From positions 496,001 through 560,000 of the forward strand of contig NZ_JAGEOJ010000004.1 of assembly GCF_017573505.1 (NCBI RefSeq): a DNA stretch of 64,000 bases. Direction: 5' to 3'. The notes beneath the pieces are model-generated. The model was given only the letters and a program-made list of their open reading frames with translations. It was not told the DNA's origin and searched no databases. The DNA comes from Actinomadura barringtoniae. GTDB taxonomy: Bacteria > Actinomycetota > Actinomycetes > Streptosporangiales > Streptosporangiaceae. Positions 1-8,254 of this stretch are shown here, in pieces. The position numbers were made by a program, and so were the translations under genes. Positions within the stretch are counted from its first letter, which is position 1. The number at the start of each line of letters is the position of its first letter.

Positions 1-191
1 AGGTCGCGGTGGACGCCTTCAAGGCCTGCGGAACCTCGGCGGCCACGATGGACGGGGTCATCGGGCGCGGCCTGCGGGATCTGGCGATGGGCCTGGTGAT
101 GACCTTTCCGGCCGAGCGCGGCAGGCTGGAGGCGGCTCAGATGATCACGATGGCCAAGGAGAACGAGTTGTTCGCGAGCGTTCCCTCATGA
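1..191 (+). CDS. C-terminal part of an unidentified (possibly acyl-CoA dehydrogenase-like) protein
   Basis: The reading frame is open from the left edge and ends in TGA at 189-191, so only about 62 C-terminal residues are visible. The tail is helical and rich in Ala, Gly and Met, with the motif GLRDLAMGL followed by TFPAERGRLEAA. This loosely resembles the last helices of acyl-CoA dehydrogenase-like flavoenzymes, but no catalytic residue is present and I do not firmly recognise the family. Its stop overlaps the start of the next gene (ATGA at 188-191), so it is the upstream member of the same operon as the two aldehyde dehydrogenases and the flavin monooxygenase. The sequence left of the window would settle its identity. 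Confidence 0.6.
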   Translation, partial: VAVDAFKACGTSAATMDGVIGRGLRDLAMGLVMTFPAERGRLEAAQMITMAKENELFASVPS

Positions 192-1663
192 GGCTCCCCG
201 ACCGGCTGCCCGGCCCGGCGGACCTGGTCGCCGGTGACTGGGCCGGCACCGATGCCGAGCTGGATCTCACCCTCGAAGACCCCGCCACCGGCGCCCCCGT
301 GATGCCCTCCCCCACGTCCAGCGCCACGCGGGTCGAGCAGGCTCTCGTGGCGGCGGAGTCGGCGGCGGGCGGCTGGGGCCAGGCCTCCGTGGCCGAACGC
401 GCGAGCGCGCTCGAAGCCGTCGCCGCCGCGCTGGAGCCCCGGCTGGCCGAGATCGTGGCCGTCGAGTCGTTCGCCACCGGGGTGCCCGTCCGCCAGGCCC
501 GGCCGCTCGGCATGATCATCAGCGGGTCGTTCGCGCTGGCGGCGGCGCAGCTGCGCGAGGGGCTGCTCGCTCCGGCCACGCTCACCCGCGACGACGGACG
601 GACCACCGAGGTGCACCGGGCGCCGTGGGGACCGGCGGCCTGCCTGGTGCCGTGGAACGCGCCCGCGCCGATGGCGGCGCACAAGGTGGCCAACGCGCTC
701 GCGGCGGGCTGCCCGGTGATCCTCAAGCCGAGCGAGTACGCCCCGTACGGGAGCCTGCTGCTCGCCGAGACCATCGGCTCCGTGCTCGCCGAGCACCGGG
801 CACCGCCCGGGACCTTCCAGTTCGTGCTGGGCGACGCCGAGGTCGGCGCCCGGCTCGTGGGCGACCCTCGGATCCGCGCGGTCTCGTTCACCGGAGGGGA
901 ACAGGGCGGGCGCGGGGTGGCCGCCGCCTGCGCTCTCGGCGTCAAGCCGGTGCAGCTGGAGCTGGGCGGCAACAATCCCCTGGTGGTCCTGCCCGACGCC
1001 GACGCCGGCATCGCCGCGCGCGCCGCCACCGATCTGCTCACCACGCTCAACGGCCAGTGGTGCCGGGCGCTCGGGCGGCTCATCGTTCCGGCCGAACGTC
1101 ACGACGAGATCGTCGAGGCCGTGGGCGAACGGCTCGCGGCGCTGCGCGCGGGTCCGCCGGGGTCGGAGGAGACCGACTTCGGCCCGCTCGTCCATTCCCG
1201 TCACCGGGAGCTGGTGGAGCGGCAACGCGACGACCTGGGCGGGACCGTCCTGACCTGGACGGAGATCCCGGGCAAGGGGAACTATCTCACCCCGGCCCTG
1301 GTCACCGGTGTGCCCGCCGAACGCGCCACCCAGGAGATCTTCGGGCCCGTGGCCACCGTCCACGCCTACCGGTCGATCGAGGAGGCCGTCGCGCTCGCGA
1401 ACGGAACCCCGTACGGCCTCGAGGGTTATGTGGTCGGAGACGACGAGGAGCGTGCGCTGCGGATCGCGCGCCAGATCCGAGCCGGTGAGGTGAAGGTCAA
1501 CGGTTCGAGCGTCATGAGCCTGCATCTGTTCGCGCCGCGTCCGGCGTGGGGCTGCTCGGGTCTGGGTGAGGAGGGGACCGCCGAGACTCTCCGCTTCTTC
1601 ACCAACTCCCGGGTCGTGGGCGTTGAGGGCGGCTTCGCCCTGCACTCGCGGGAGGACGGATGA
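188..1663 (+). CDS. NAD(P)-dependent aldehyde dehydrogenase
   Basis: This 491-residue protein has the usual length of the ALDH superfamily, which oxidises aldehydes to carboxylic acids. Visible landmarks are PWNAP with Asn157 (oxyanion residue), ELGGNNP with Glu258 (general base) and NGQWCRA with Cys292 (nucleophile). The nucleotide-binding turn reads SFTGGEQ. The ATG is fixed by the 4-base overlap with the preceding stop, and the stop overlaps the next ATG in the same way, so the gene is translationally coupled to the flavin monooxygenase. The substrate cannot be read from sequence. The location beside an oxygenase and at the edge of a tetrapyrrole-type cluster would fit oxidation of an aldehyde made by ring opening, or of phytenal, but that is inference. 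Confidence 0.93.
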   Translation: MRLPDRLPGPADLVAGDWAGTDAELDLTLEDPATGAPVMPSPTSSATRVEQALVAAESAAGGWGQASVAERASALEAVAAALEPRLAEIVAVESFATGVPVRQARPLGMIISGSFALAAAQLREGLLAPATLTRDDGRTTEVHRAPWGPAACLVPWNAPAPMAAHKVANALAAGCPVILKPSEYAPYGSLLLAETIGSVLAEHRAPPGTFQFVLGDAEVGARLVGDPRIRAVSFTGGEQGGRGVAAACALGVKPVQLELGGNNPLVVLPDADAGIAARAATDLLTTLNGQWCRALGRLIVPAERHDEIVEAVGERLAALRAGPPGSEETDFGPLVHSRHRELVERQRDDLGGTVLTWTEIPGKGNYLTPALVTGVPAERATQEIFGPVATVHAYRSIEEAVALANGTPYGLEGYVVGDDEERALRIARQIRAGEVKVNGSSVMSLHLFAPRPAWGCSGLGEEGTAETLRFFTNSRVVGVEGGFALHSREDG

Positions 1664-2817
1664 GCCGGGTCCTCATCGCCGGGGCCGGGCCCGTCGGGCT
1701 CACGGCCGCGCTCGTGCTCGCTCGCGGCGGCGTCCCGGTCACGGTCTTGGAGGCGGGGCCCGGGCTGGCGACGGAGTCGCGGGCCTCCACCTTTCACCCT
1801 CCGACTCTGGAGATGCTGGCGGACCTCGGCGTCCTCGACGAGCTCATGGCCGCCGGGATCATCTCGCGCACGTTCCAGTACCGGGAGCGGAGCGGCGCCG
1901 TCATCGCCGAACTCGACCTCTCGGTGCTCGCCGACGACACGCCCTACCCGTTCCGCCTGCAGTGCGAGCAGAGCAAGCTGACCCCGATCCTGCGCCGGCA
2001 CCTGACCGCGCTGGGCGGTGAGGTGCGTTTCCGGTCGCCGGTACGCGGCGTGCTCCCGCATCGTGGCGGCGTCGTCGCGCTGACCGGCGACGGGCGGCGC
2101 GACTATGGCGACTGGCTGATCGGCGCGGACGGCGCCCATTCGGCGGTACGGCGATCGCTCGGCATCGGCTTCGAGGGGATCACCTATCCGGAGCGTTTCC
2201 TCGTCGCCTCGACCCGTGAGGATCTGGGCGTCCTCATGCCGGGCATCGCGGCGGTCAACTACGTCTTCGATCCCGACGAATGGCTCGTGCTGCTGCGTAC
2301 CCCCGACCATTGGCGCGTCCTGTTCCCGACGCCGGACGGCACCCCCGACGACCAGGAGCTGGCGCGCCTGCCGCACAGGCTCCGCGGGCTGGTCGACAAG
2401 GAGTGGGCCGTGGCGCACGCCAGCATCTATCGCGTTCATCAACGCATCGCCACGAGCTTCCGGCGCGGGCGGGTGCTGCTGGCCGGCGACGCGGCCCATG
2501 TGAACAACCCTCTCGGCGGCATGGGCATGAACAGTGGGATCCACGACGCGGTGCAGCTCGGCGGTGCTCTGGTGGAGGTGATGGCGGGCCCGGACGACAG
2601 TGTGGTGGACGCCGTCGCCGCCGTACGCCGGGACATCGCCGCGACCTATGTCCAGCGGGTGTCGCACGGCAATTGGGAACGCCTGCGCTCCGGTGATCCC
2701 GCCTCCGTCCACGACGAGCTCCGGTCGCTGGCGGCCGATCCGGTCAGGGCACGCGAGCATCTGCTGCGCACCTCGATGATCGCCTCGTTGCGCGGCCCGG
2801 CCCGGGACCGCCGGTGA
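1660..2817 (+). CDS. FAD-dependent monooxygenase (PHBH/UbiH-type)
   Basis: This 385-residue class A flavoprotein hydroxylase would use NAD(P)H and O2 to hydroxylate an aromatic or heteroaromatic ring. The three family motifs are present: an N-terminal GAGPVGL Rossmann loop within the first 15 residues followed by an acidic strand end (VLEAG), the central GADGAHSAVR (DG motif), and GDAAHVNNPLGGMGMN near residue 280 (FAD ribityl-binding GD motif). The length is that of a single-domain enzyme without the thioredoxin-like extension. Start and stop both overlap the neighbouring genes by 4 bases, placing it between two aldehyde dehydrogenases in one transcript. The substrate is unknown. Confidence 0.92.
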   Translation: MSRVLIAGAGPVGLTAALVLARGGVPVTVLEAGPGLATESRASTFHPPTLEMLADLGVLDELMAAGIISRTFQYRERSGAVIAELDLSVLADDTPYPFRLQCEQSKLTPILRRHLTALGGEVRFRSPVRGVLPHRGGVVALTGDGRRDYGDWLIGADGAHSAVRRSLGIGFEGITYPERFLVASTREDLGVLMPGIAAVNYVFDPDEWLVLLRTPDHWRVLFPTPDGTPDDQELARLPHRLRGLVDKEWAVAHASIYRVHQRIATSFRRGRVLLAGDAAHVNNPLGGMGMNSGIHDAVQLGGALVEVMAGPDDSVVDAVAAVRRDIAATYVQRVSHGNWERLRSGDPASVHDELRSLAADPVRAREHLLRTSMIASLRGPARDRR

Positions 2818-4232
2818 TCGAACGCTGGAATCCGGCGCGCGTTCACGAGCTGGCCGGTCGCCTGCCGATCAGCGATGGCGCCGCCGTGGACGAGGCCGTG
2901 CGCCGCACCGGCGCGGCCCAGCGGTCCTGGGCGGCGCTGCCGCCCGAGCGGCGGGTCGAGGTGCTGCGCTTGGCGGCAGGCGTCCTGGAGGGCTCGCCGC
3001 ACCTGCCGGAGCTGCTCGCCCGCGAAACCGGCAAGCCCCTGGCCGACTGTGGTGGCGAGATACGGTTCGCGGCCACCTACCTGCGGTGGGTGGCCGACCA
3101 GGCACCTCGCGCCCTCGCCGATCAGGAGGTCGACGACGCCGCGGGCAGGCTCCTGCTGAGGCGGCGGCCCTTCGGCGTCGTCGCCGCGATCACCCCGTGG
3201 AACGCCCCGATCATCTTGACGATGCTCAAGGTCGGGCCCGCGCTGGCCGCCGGCAACACCGTCGTGGTCAAGCCCTCGCCGCTGGCGCCCCTGGCGATCA
3301 CCGAGGTGCTGGAGCGGTTCCCGGACGATCTGGTGCGGACGGTGAACGGCCATGCGGGCACCGGGCAGGCCCTGGCCGGGCACCCAGGGGTGTTCCGCGT
3401 GGCCTTCACCGGAGGCGACGCCGCCGCGCGGGAGATCGGGGCGACCGCGGCGCGCATGCTCACCTCCACCGTGATGGAGCTGGGCGGCAACGATCCGGCG
3501 ATCATTCTCGACGACGCGGACCTGTCGGACGAGGCGATGGACCGGCTCGTCATGGCCTCGTTCGCCACCAGCGGCCAGGTCTGCATGGCGGCCAAGAGGC
3601 TCTACGTGCCGCGCGCGATGAGCGACGACTTCATCGCGGCCTACGTCGCCGCCGCGCGGCGGACGATCGTGCTCGGTGATCCGCTCGACGAGGGCACCAC
3701 CGTGGGGCCGGTGATCTCGGCGGAGGCGGCGGCCCGTCTCGACGGGCTCGCCGGCGCCTCGCTCGCGGCGGGCGGCGAGGCGATCGAGCTCGGAACCGTA
3801 CGGGTGGACATGTCCGCGGGCCACTTCGTCCGGCCGTCGCTCCTCCTGGGGCTGCCGGACGACGCTCCGCTGGTGGCGCGGGAACAGTTCGGCCCGCTCG
3901 TTCCCGTCCTGGTCTACGACTCCGAGGAGGAGGCCCTGGCTCGCGCGAACGCGGGCGAGCTGGGCCTGGCCGCCTCGGTCTGGTCGGCCGACGAGGACCG
4001 TGCGTTCCGGATCGCCCGGCGCCTGGACGCCGGTTTCACCTTCGTCAACACCCACAACCGCACGGGCATGGCGTTGCGCGCCCCGTTCGGCGGCGTGCGG
4101 CGCAGCGGGCACGGCCGCGAGTACGGCGTCGAGGGGATCCTGGAGTACGCGCAGACGTGCGCGGTCCACGCGCCCGCCCCGTTCAGGGCCGGTGGTGAGG
4201 GCCTGGCGGCAGGGGCCTACCCGCCGGGCTGA
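2814..4232 (+). CDS. NAD(P)-dependent aldehyde dehydrogenase (second copy in operon)
   Basis: This 472-residue ALDH-superfamily enzyme has ITPWNAPI, FTGGDAAARE, MELGGNDP with Glu222 and SGQVCMAAKRL with Cys257, so the catalytic set is complete. The start is GTG at 2814 inside the stop of the preceding monooxygenase gene (GTGA overlap). The motif spelling is close to succinate-semialdehyde or aromatic aldehyde dehydrogenases, but substrate class is not decidable. It is clearly different from the first ALDH of the operon, so the two are not a recent duplication and probably act on different aldehydes. It is the last gene before a 114-base gap that carries the promoter of the secreted hydrolase. 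Confidence 0.93.
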   Translation: MIERWNPARVHELAGRLPISDGAAVDEAVRRTGAAQRSWAALPPERRVEVLRLAAGVLEGSPHLPELLARETGKPLADCGGEIRFAATYLRWVADQAPRALADQEVDDAAGRLLLRRRPFGVVAAITPWNAPIILTMLKVGPALAAGNTVVVKPSPLAPLAITEVLERFPDDLVRTVNGHAGTGQALAGHPGVFRVAFTGGDAAAREIGATAARMLTSTVMELGGNDPAIILDDADLSDEAMDRLVMASFATSGQVCMAAKRLYVPRAMSDDFIAAYVAAARRTIVLGDPLDEGTTVGPVISAEAAARLDGLAGASLAAGGEAIELGTVRVDMSAGHFVRPSLLLGLPDDAPLVAREQFGPLVPVLVYDSEEEALARANAGELGLAASVWSADEDRAFRIARRLDAGFTFVNTHNRTGMALRAPFGGVRRSGHGREYGVEGILEYAQTCAVHAPAPFRAGGEGLAAGAYPPG

Positions 4233-4254
4233 GCAAGTTGCTTGCGCAAAGACC

Positions 4255-4284
4255 TTGACGCACGGCGCGCTCGGGCGCTTAATG
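4255..4284 (+). promoter_or_regulatory. Candidate promoter of the secreted hydrolase gene
   Basis: TTGACG at 4255-4260 and TTAATG at 4279-4284 are separated by 18 bases and resemble a primary-sigma promoter. The operator-like palindrome begins 12 bases after the -10 element. Confidence 0.45.
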
Positions 4285-4295
4285 TCCGCAGTAAT

Positions 4296-4326
4296 GGAAA
4301 CACTGTTTCGCTGAACGAAACAGTGT
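4296..4326 (+). promoter_or_regulatory. Compound palindromic operator (GGAAAC-N3-GTTTCG type)
   Basis: GGAAACACTGTTTCG (4296-4310) is followed by a mirrored half-site, so that ACACTGTTTCG at 4300-4310 and CGAAACAGTGT at 4316-4326 form a perfect 11-bp inverted repeat with a 5-base spacer. The repeat lies between the candidate -10 and the ribosome binding site, where a repressor would block transcription. Close relatives occur at 5736-5750 and 18526-18579, upstream of two other operons of the same catabolic region. Confidence 0.6.
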
Positions 4327-4346
4327 GGGTGCCCCTGGAGGCCCAC

Positions 4347-5333
4347 ATGCGCGTATCCAGACGCCGCTCGGCCCGAGCCCTCACGATCGCCGCCCTGACC
4401 ACCGCACCGCTGGTGCTCGCGGCCTCGCCGCCCGCCGAGGCCGCCGCCGTCACCAAGATCCAGACCACCGTCGACATCCGCTGCGCCTTCACCACGCTCA
4501 AGCAGAACGCCGACTGGTACTTCCCCTCCGGCAGGCCGCAGGGCCTGGTCTGGCTTCAGCACGGGTTCGCCCGCTCGAACGGCAACGTCACCGACCTCGC
4601 CACCAAGTACGCGGGGGCGGGCTACCTGGTCTTCGCTCCGGCCCTCCCCTCCGCCAACCTGCTGGGCTGCACGCTCCAGAACATCGGCAACAACACCGAC
4701 TTCCTCAACAACGTCGCCGACCTGTTCGGCAAGGCCTCCGACCCGAGCGACAAGCTCGGCCGCAGCCTGGCGGCGGCCAAGAGCAAGGCCGGACGGCCGG
4801 AGGTCACCATGCCCTCCACGACGGTCTTCGCCGGGCACTCGGCGGGCGGCGAGGCGGTCGAGTACGTCGCCCAGCGCGTCCGGAGCACCTATCCCGCCGC
4901 CTGGGCCGGACTGCGCGGGCTGGTCCTGCTCGACCCGGTCAAGTCGTTCATCGGCAACAACACCGACGCGGCGCTCGGCGGCCTGGACGGCACGACGCTG
5001 CCGATCCTGACGATCGCCTCGCCGCCCTACATCTGCAACAACAGCGGCAGCGGCACGGACGCGCTCCAGACCCGGCTGCACAGGCCGTTCGTCGGCGTAC
5101 GCCTGACGACCGGCGCGCACACCGACGCCGAGGGGGCCAGCACCGACAGCGTCGGCACCCTCGCCTGCGGCACGCCGCAGGACAAGAACGTGGCCGCCCT
5201 GCAGACCCTGGCCGTCGGCTGGGCCCGGGACGACTTCAACGGAACGCGGACCGCCGACTACTACCCGGGCGGCGGCTACTACCAGGGCCTCCTCGGCGCC
5301 GGGACCATCCAGACCCTGCCCGGCGCCTCCTGA
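4347..5333 (+). CDS. Secreted alpha/beta hydrolase (chlorophyllase/PETase-like fold)
   Basis: This 328-residue protein begins with a clear Sec signal peptide: a basic run (RVSRRRSAR), a hydrophobic stretch and cleavage after PAEAAA near residue 33. The ATG is chosen because GGAG lies at a good distance upstream and the signal peptide starts there. The mature part has the nucleophile elbow GHSAGGEAVEY (Ser165) and WLQHGFARSNGN, which would supply the oxyanion loop. Late Asp and His residues are available for the triad (VLLDPVK; GAHTDAEG). This is the esterase/lipase layout shared by chlorophyllases, polyester hydrolases and dienelactone hydrolases. Its position behind the shared operator, next to a chlorophyll-degradation-like operon, makes an extracellular ester-cleaving step plausible (phytyl, polyester or lipid). 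The substrate is inferred, not shown. Confidence 0.8.
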   Translation: MRVSRRRSARALTIAALTTAPLVLAASPPAEAAAVTKIQTTVDIRCAFTTLKQNADWYFPSGRPQGLVWLQHGFARSNGNVTDLATKYAGAGYLVFAPALPSANLLGCTLQNIGNNTDFLNNVADLFGKASDPSDKLGRSLAAAKSKAGRPEVTMPSTTVFAGHSAGGEAVEYVAQRVRSTYPAAWAGLRGLVLLDPVKSFIGNNTDAALGGLDGTTLPILTIASPPYICNNSGSGTDALQTRLHRPFVGVRLTTGAHTDAEGASTDSVGTLACGTPQDKNVAALQTLAVGWARDDFNGTRTADYYPGGGYYQGLLGAGTIQTLPGAS

Positions 5334-5354
5334 GACCGGCCTCGGCCGCCGGTC
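5334..5354 (+). terminator. Hairpin terminator after the secreted hydrolase
   Basis: GACCGGC (5334-5340) and GCCGGTC (5348-5354) form a perfect 7-bp GC stem with a 7-base loop directly after the stop codon. There is no long T tract, as is common in actinomycetes. Confidence 0.5.
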
Positions 5355-5369
5355 GCCCGGCGTCGCCGA

Positions 5370-5663
5370 TCACTCCGCGCCGGTGGTCTCGAAGTCGACG
5401 CTGACGCGGCCGGCGAGCCGAGGCCGGAGCCACCCCGCCACCTCCAGGTGCGCGGGGTGGTTCTGGTAGGAGCGCAGGTCGTCCGGGTGGTCATGCGTGG
5501 TGATCATGCACAGGTCATAGGAGACCTCGGAGTGGACCACGTCGAGGCCGAGCGTCATGGAGGCGATCCCCTCGACCGTCCCCACCAGCCCCTCCAGGAG
5601 TTCCCCGGCCTTCGCCGCGTCGGCCGGGTCGCCGAACTTCATCAAGACCACATGGGTCAGCAT
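5370..5663 (-). CDS. Dabb-family (dimeric alpha-beta barrel) stress-response-type protein
   Basis: This 97-residue protein has the whole-length signature of the Dabb family: MLTHVVLMKF at the start, a helix with AAKAGELLEGLVG, and DLCMITTHDHPDDLRSYQNHPAHLEV at the C-terminal half. The ATG at 5663 is preceded by GAGGAGG at the right distance; a longer frame reading upstream lacks family similarity. Family members are small ferredoxin-like dimers, some of them enzymes (olivetolic acid cyclase) or monooxygenase relatives, and many are unassigned. It is transcribed away from the nitrilase operon, sharing the 108-base divergent region with the operator at 5736-5750. Confidence 0.85.
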   Translation of the reverse strand: MLTHVVLMKFGDPADAAKAGELLEGLVGTVEGIASMTLGLDVVHSEVSYDLCMITTHDHPDDLRSYQNHPAHLEVAGWLRPRLAGRVSVDFETTGAE

Positions 5664-5735
5664 CGAGCGCCTCCTCGATCTCCAATTCGTTGCCCGCGGC
5701 ATCTGGTCACGCCGCCGGTCGCGATTGTAAGTTTG

Positions 5736-5750
5736 GGAAACGGCGTTTCG
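5736..5750 (+). promoter_or_regulatory. Palindromic operator GGAAACGGCGTTTCG before the main operon
   Basis: GGAAAC-GGC-GTTTCG forms an inverted repeat with one mismatch at the outer base. It lies just after TTGTAA (5725-5730), a possible -10, and 13 bases before the ribosome binding site GGAGG of the nitrilase gene. It matches the sites at 4296 and 18566, so the three transcription units are probably co-regulated. Confidence 0.6.
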
Positions 5751-5771
5751 CTACGGGAATCGGGAGGTTCC

Positions 5772-7454
5772 ATGAGGCGGGTCCGGGTGGCCGCGGTGCA
5801 GTTCGAGGTCGGGCGTGATCGGGCCGCCAACCTGGCCGCCTGCCTGCGCTCGATCGACCGGGCCGCCGCCGAGGGCGCGCGCCTCATCGTGCTCCCCGAG
5901 TTCTGCAACCACCTGTCCTGGTACGACGAGACCGCGACCGCGCGACGCGCGGCCTGCCGCCTCGGCGACGGTTTCCTGAACGCGATCGCGGCGAGGGCGG
6001 TCCGGCACGACGCCTACGTCAAGGTCAACGTGACCGTCGCGCGGCCGGGCGGGCGCACCACGGGCACCAACCTGCTCTACGCCCCGGACGGTTCGCTGGC
6101 CGCGCAGGCCGACAAGCTCGTCCTGATGGGCGCCGAGGGCGACCACCTGGATCCGGGCACGGCGGCCGGACCGGTGGCCGGCACCCCGCTCGGCCGCTTC
6201 GGCCTGTACTCGTGCTTGGAGGGCGTGATCAGCGAGGTCTGCCGCGACCTCGCCGTGCGCGGCGCCCAGGTGCTCCTCAACAGCCTCAACTCCTTCGCCG
6301 TCGACGAGGCGAGCCTGCACATCCCCGTGCGCGCCGCCGAGAACCGGGTCTGGGTCGTGGCCGCCAACAAGGTGGGCCCGCTCCTGCCGGCCGAGCTCCT
6401 TCCGGCGATCAGCGAGGGCCTCGGCGTTCCCCCCGAATGGCTGCACGGAGCGGGTGAGAGCCAGATCGTCGCGCCCGACGGGACCGTCGTCGCCAAGGGG
6501 CCCAAGGAGGGCGAGGCCGTCGTGGTCGCCGAGATCGACCCCGACGCCGCCGACGACAAGGTCCGGCCCGACGGCACCGACGTGTTCGCCGCCCGCCGCC
6601 CGAGCCTCTACGGCGCGATCGTGCGGCCACCCTGCGCCCGTACGGCACCGGCCGGTGCGGCCAAGCTGTCCGCCGCCGTCGTACGCGGCGGGGACGACGA
6701 GCCGCTGAGCGCGCTGATCCGGCAGGCGGTGGATCGGGGAGCCGAGCTGATCGTCCTCCCCGAGCTCGCGTTCGGCCCGGACGCGGACGCCGAACGCGTC
6801 ATGAGTGAACTGGCCGAAGCGGTGCGCGGGTCGCGTGCGCTCGTGGTCACCAGCGTCCGTGAAGGCCACGCCCACGTGGGCGTGGCGGTGACCGCCGACG
6901 GTGTGGTGGGGCGCCAGCTCCAGCTGCACGACTCGACCCGGCATCGCGCCTGGGCGAGGACGCTCGGCGAGGAACTGACGGTCCTGGACCTTCCCTGGGG
7001 CCGCATGGCCATCGTCGTCGGCGACGACGCGCTGTATCCGGAGACGTTCAGGCTGGCCGCGATCGCCGACGCCGATGTCGTGGCCGTCCCCTTCACGGCG
7101 CTCGAATTGTGGGAGACCGAGCTCGGCCTCCTGGAGCGATCCGCCGAGAACCGCCTGAACGTGGTGGCGTCGAGCGCCGGTGAGGGACTCGTCCTGGCGC
7201 TGCCGGCCGACTTCACGCTGTGGACCCGCTGGGACGGCCCGTTCACCGGCCGGATCAGCCACCCGCTCGTGACGCCCGCGGGCGGCCCGGTGACCGTCGC
7301 GACCGTTCATCCGGCCCAGGCGGTGAACCGGCGCGTCTCCAAGAACACCGATCTCGTCGAGGACCGCCCGTGGAAGGCGGTCTCCGCGCTGATCGAGCCG
7401 CACACCGCGTTGAGCGAGCCGCACACCACGCGGACAGGAATGGAGTCCCGTTGA
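5772..7454 (+). CDS. Tandem nitrilase-superfamily amidohydrolase with a degenerate second domain
   Basis: This 560-residue protein is about twice the length of a normal nitrilase-fold enzyme. It contains two carbon-nitrogen hydrolase domains. Domain 1 (about residues 5-285) has the full Glu-Lys-Cys triad: Glu43 in VLPEF, Lys115 in ADKLVL and Cys148 in LYSCLEG. Domain 2 (about 300-525) keeps the first Glu (Glu331 in VLPEL), but the lysine region reads LQLHDSTRH and the cysteine position reads VVGDDALYPE, with Gly417 where Cys is expected. It therefore looks catalytically dead and may be structural, since nitrilases oligomerise. The ATG at 5772 follows GGAGG. It is the first gene of the long operon and its stop overlaps the RCCR-like gene. 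It would hydrolyse an amide or nitrile, perhaps an open-chain half-amide from an imide. That substrate is inference. Confidence 0.85.
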   Translation: MRRVRVAAVQFEVGRDRAANLAACLRSIDRAAAEGARLIVLPEFCNHLSWYDETATARRAACRLGDGFLNAIAARAVRHDAYVKVNVTVARPGGRTTGTNLLYAPDGSLAAQADKLVLMGAEGDHLDPGTAAGPVAGTPLGRFGLYSCLEGVISEVCRDLAVRGAQVLLNSLNSFAVDEASLHIPVRAAENRVWVVAANKVGPLLPAELLPAISEGLGVPPEWLHGAGESQIVAPDGTVVAKGPKEGEAVVVAEIDPDAADDKVRPDGTDVFAARRPSLYGAIVRPPCARTAPAGAAKLSAAVVRGGDDEPLSALIRQAVDRGAELIVLPELAFGPDADAERVMSELAEAVRGSRALVVTSVREGHAHVGVAVTADGVVGRQLQLHDSTRHRAWARTLGEELTVLDLPWGRMAIVVGDDALYPETFRLAAIADADVVAVPFTALELWETELGLLERSAENRLNVVASSAGEGLVLALPADFTLWTRWDGPFTGRISHPLVTPAGGPVTVATVHPAQAVNRRVSKNTDLVEDRPWKAVSALIEPHTALSEPHTTRTGMESR

Positions 7455-8254
7455 AGGAGACGCTGCAGCACGTCGAGCAGATGGTGGACCAGTCCCCCGT
7501 CGTCGACGTCACAGAGACCTTCCGGCAGTTCCAGGAGCTGCTGGGCGAGCTCAAGGCCAAGATCGACGCACGCTTCGAGCTCGCCCGCGACCCGTCCAGC
7601 GAGGCGCTGGAGGCCTACGGGACCTATCCGGACGGCCCGGGCGGGCGGCTGGCGGCCTACACCGGGCCCGAGGTCGACTGGATGGTGCACTCCTGGCTCG
7701 GCAACCCCCAGGCGAGCTTCGCCAACCTGCACCTGACGGTCTGGCTCGGCCCCCACATCCGCGTCCCGCACCTGGGCATCGCGCTGCTGGTGTGGCCGGA
7801 GGGCTGGTTCTACCTGGACTCGGTGCCGCGGACCCAGCTGCTCCAGGACGGCGACTACTACGACCGCTACTACGAACCGCTGAACGAGGAGTGGCTGGCG
7901 GTGCGGGAGCAGCATCCCGAACTGGAGTGGTTCACCAGCCGCGCGGGCTTCATCCGCTCCAGCCTCTCCCCCACCGCGCAGTGCTACTCCTTCCCCCGGG
8001 CGGAGGAGTACATCGCGCTGGTGCGGCGGCTCACGCACGAGCATGTGGACCGGTGGCTGGGCTGGGTCGAGGAGGCCGAGCCCGTACCGGACGCCGAACG
8101 CGCCGCGCTGGCGGCCGCCGACCTGGCGATCCGCCGCAACATCGCCGAACGAGATCCCGCCAACGTCATGGGGGTCAGGTTCTTCGGCCAGGAGACCACC
8201 GACCGGCTGGTCCGCGGGCTGTGGGGCGGCGACCGAGAGCTGCCGCGCCCATGA
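7451..8254 (+). CDS. Red chlorophyll catabolite reductase (RCCR)-like protein
   Basis: This 267-residue protein resembles plant RCCR (ACD2) along most of its length. Plant RCCR reduces the ring-opened chlorophyll catabolite RCC with ferredoxin. Visible correspondences, from memory of the plant sequence, are: VDWMVHSWLG / FVIGSWIH; VPHLGIALLVW / APNFVVELIQ; FYLDSVPRTQLL followed by a DYYDRYYEPLNEEW block / LILDLPHRKDLV followed by DYLKEYYQD; RAGFIRSSLSPTAQ / SLFVRSAFSPTA; and the C-terminal RRNIAERDP...RFFGQETTDRLV / RRKSIEDDL...MFGEEVSSRVV. The TTG start at 7451 overlaps the nitrilase stop and has TGGAG upstream. No transit peptide is present, as expected for a bacterium. Neighbouring genes for a chlorophyllase-like hydrolase, a Rieske oxygenase and an NYC1/NOL-like SDR fit the same pathway. 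Whether the substrate is RCC or another linear tetrapyrrole is open. Confidence 0.82.
   Translation: MKETLQHVEQMVDQSPVVDVTETFRQFQELLGELKAKIDARFELARDPSSEALEAYGTYPDGPGGRLAAYTGPEVDWMVHSWLGNPQASFANLHLTVWLGPHIRVPHLGIALLVWPEGWFYLDSVPRTQLLQDGDYYDRYYEPLNEEWLAVREQHPELEWFTSRAGFIRSSLSPTAQCYSFPRAEEYIALVRRLTHEHVDRWLGWVEEAEPVPDAERAALAAADLAIRRNIAERDPANVMGVRFFGQETTDRLVRGLWGGDRELPRP

Noticed and set aside
4242..4249. TTGCGCAA as a LacI-type half-site
   Set aside because: Only 8 bases, distant from the LacI locus, and expected by chance in such DNA.
2646..5120. Very long minus-strand open frame opposite the aldehyde dehydrogenase and hydrolase genes
   Set aside because: It lies antisense to genes with complete catalytic motifs, has Arg/Gly/Pro-biased low-complexity composition and no family motif. 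It is a GC-rich shadow frame.
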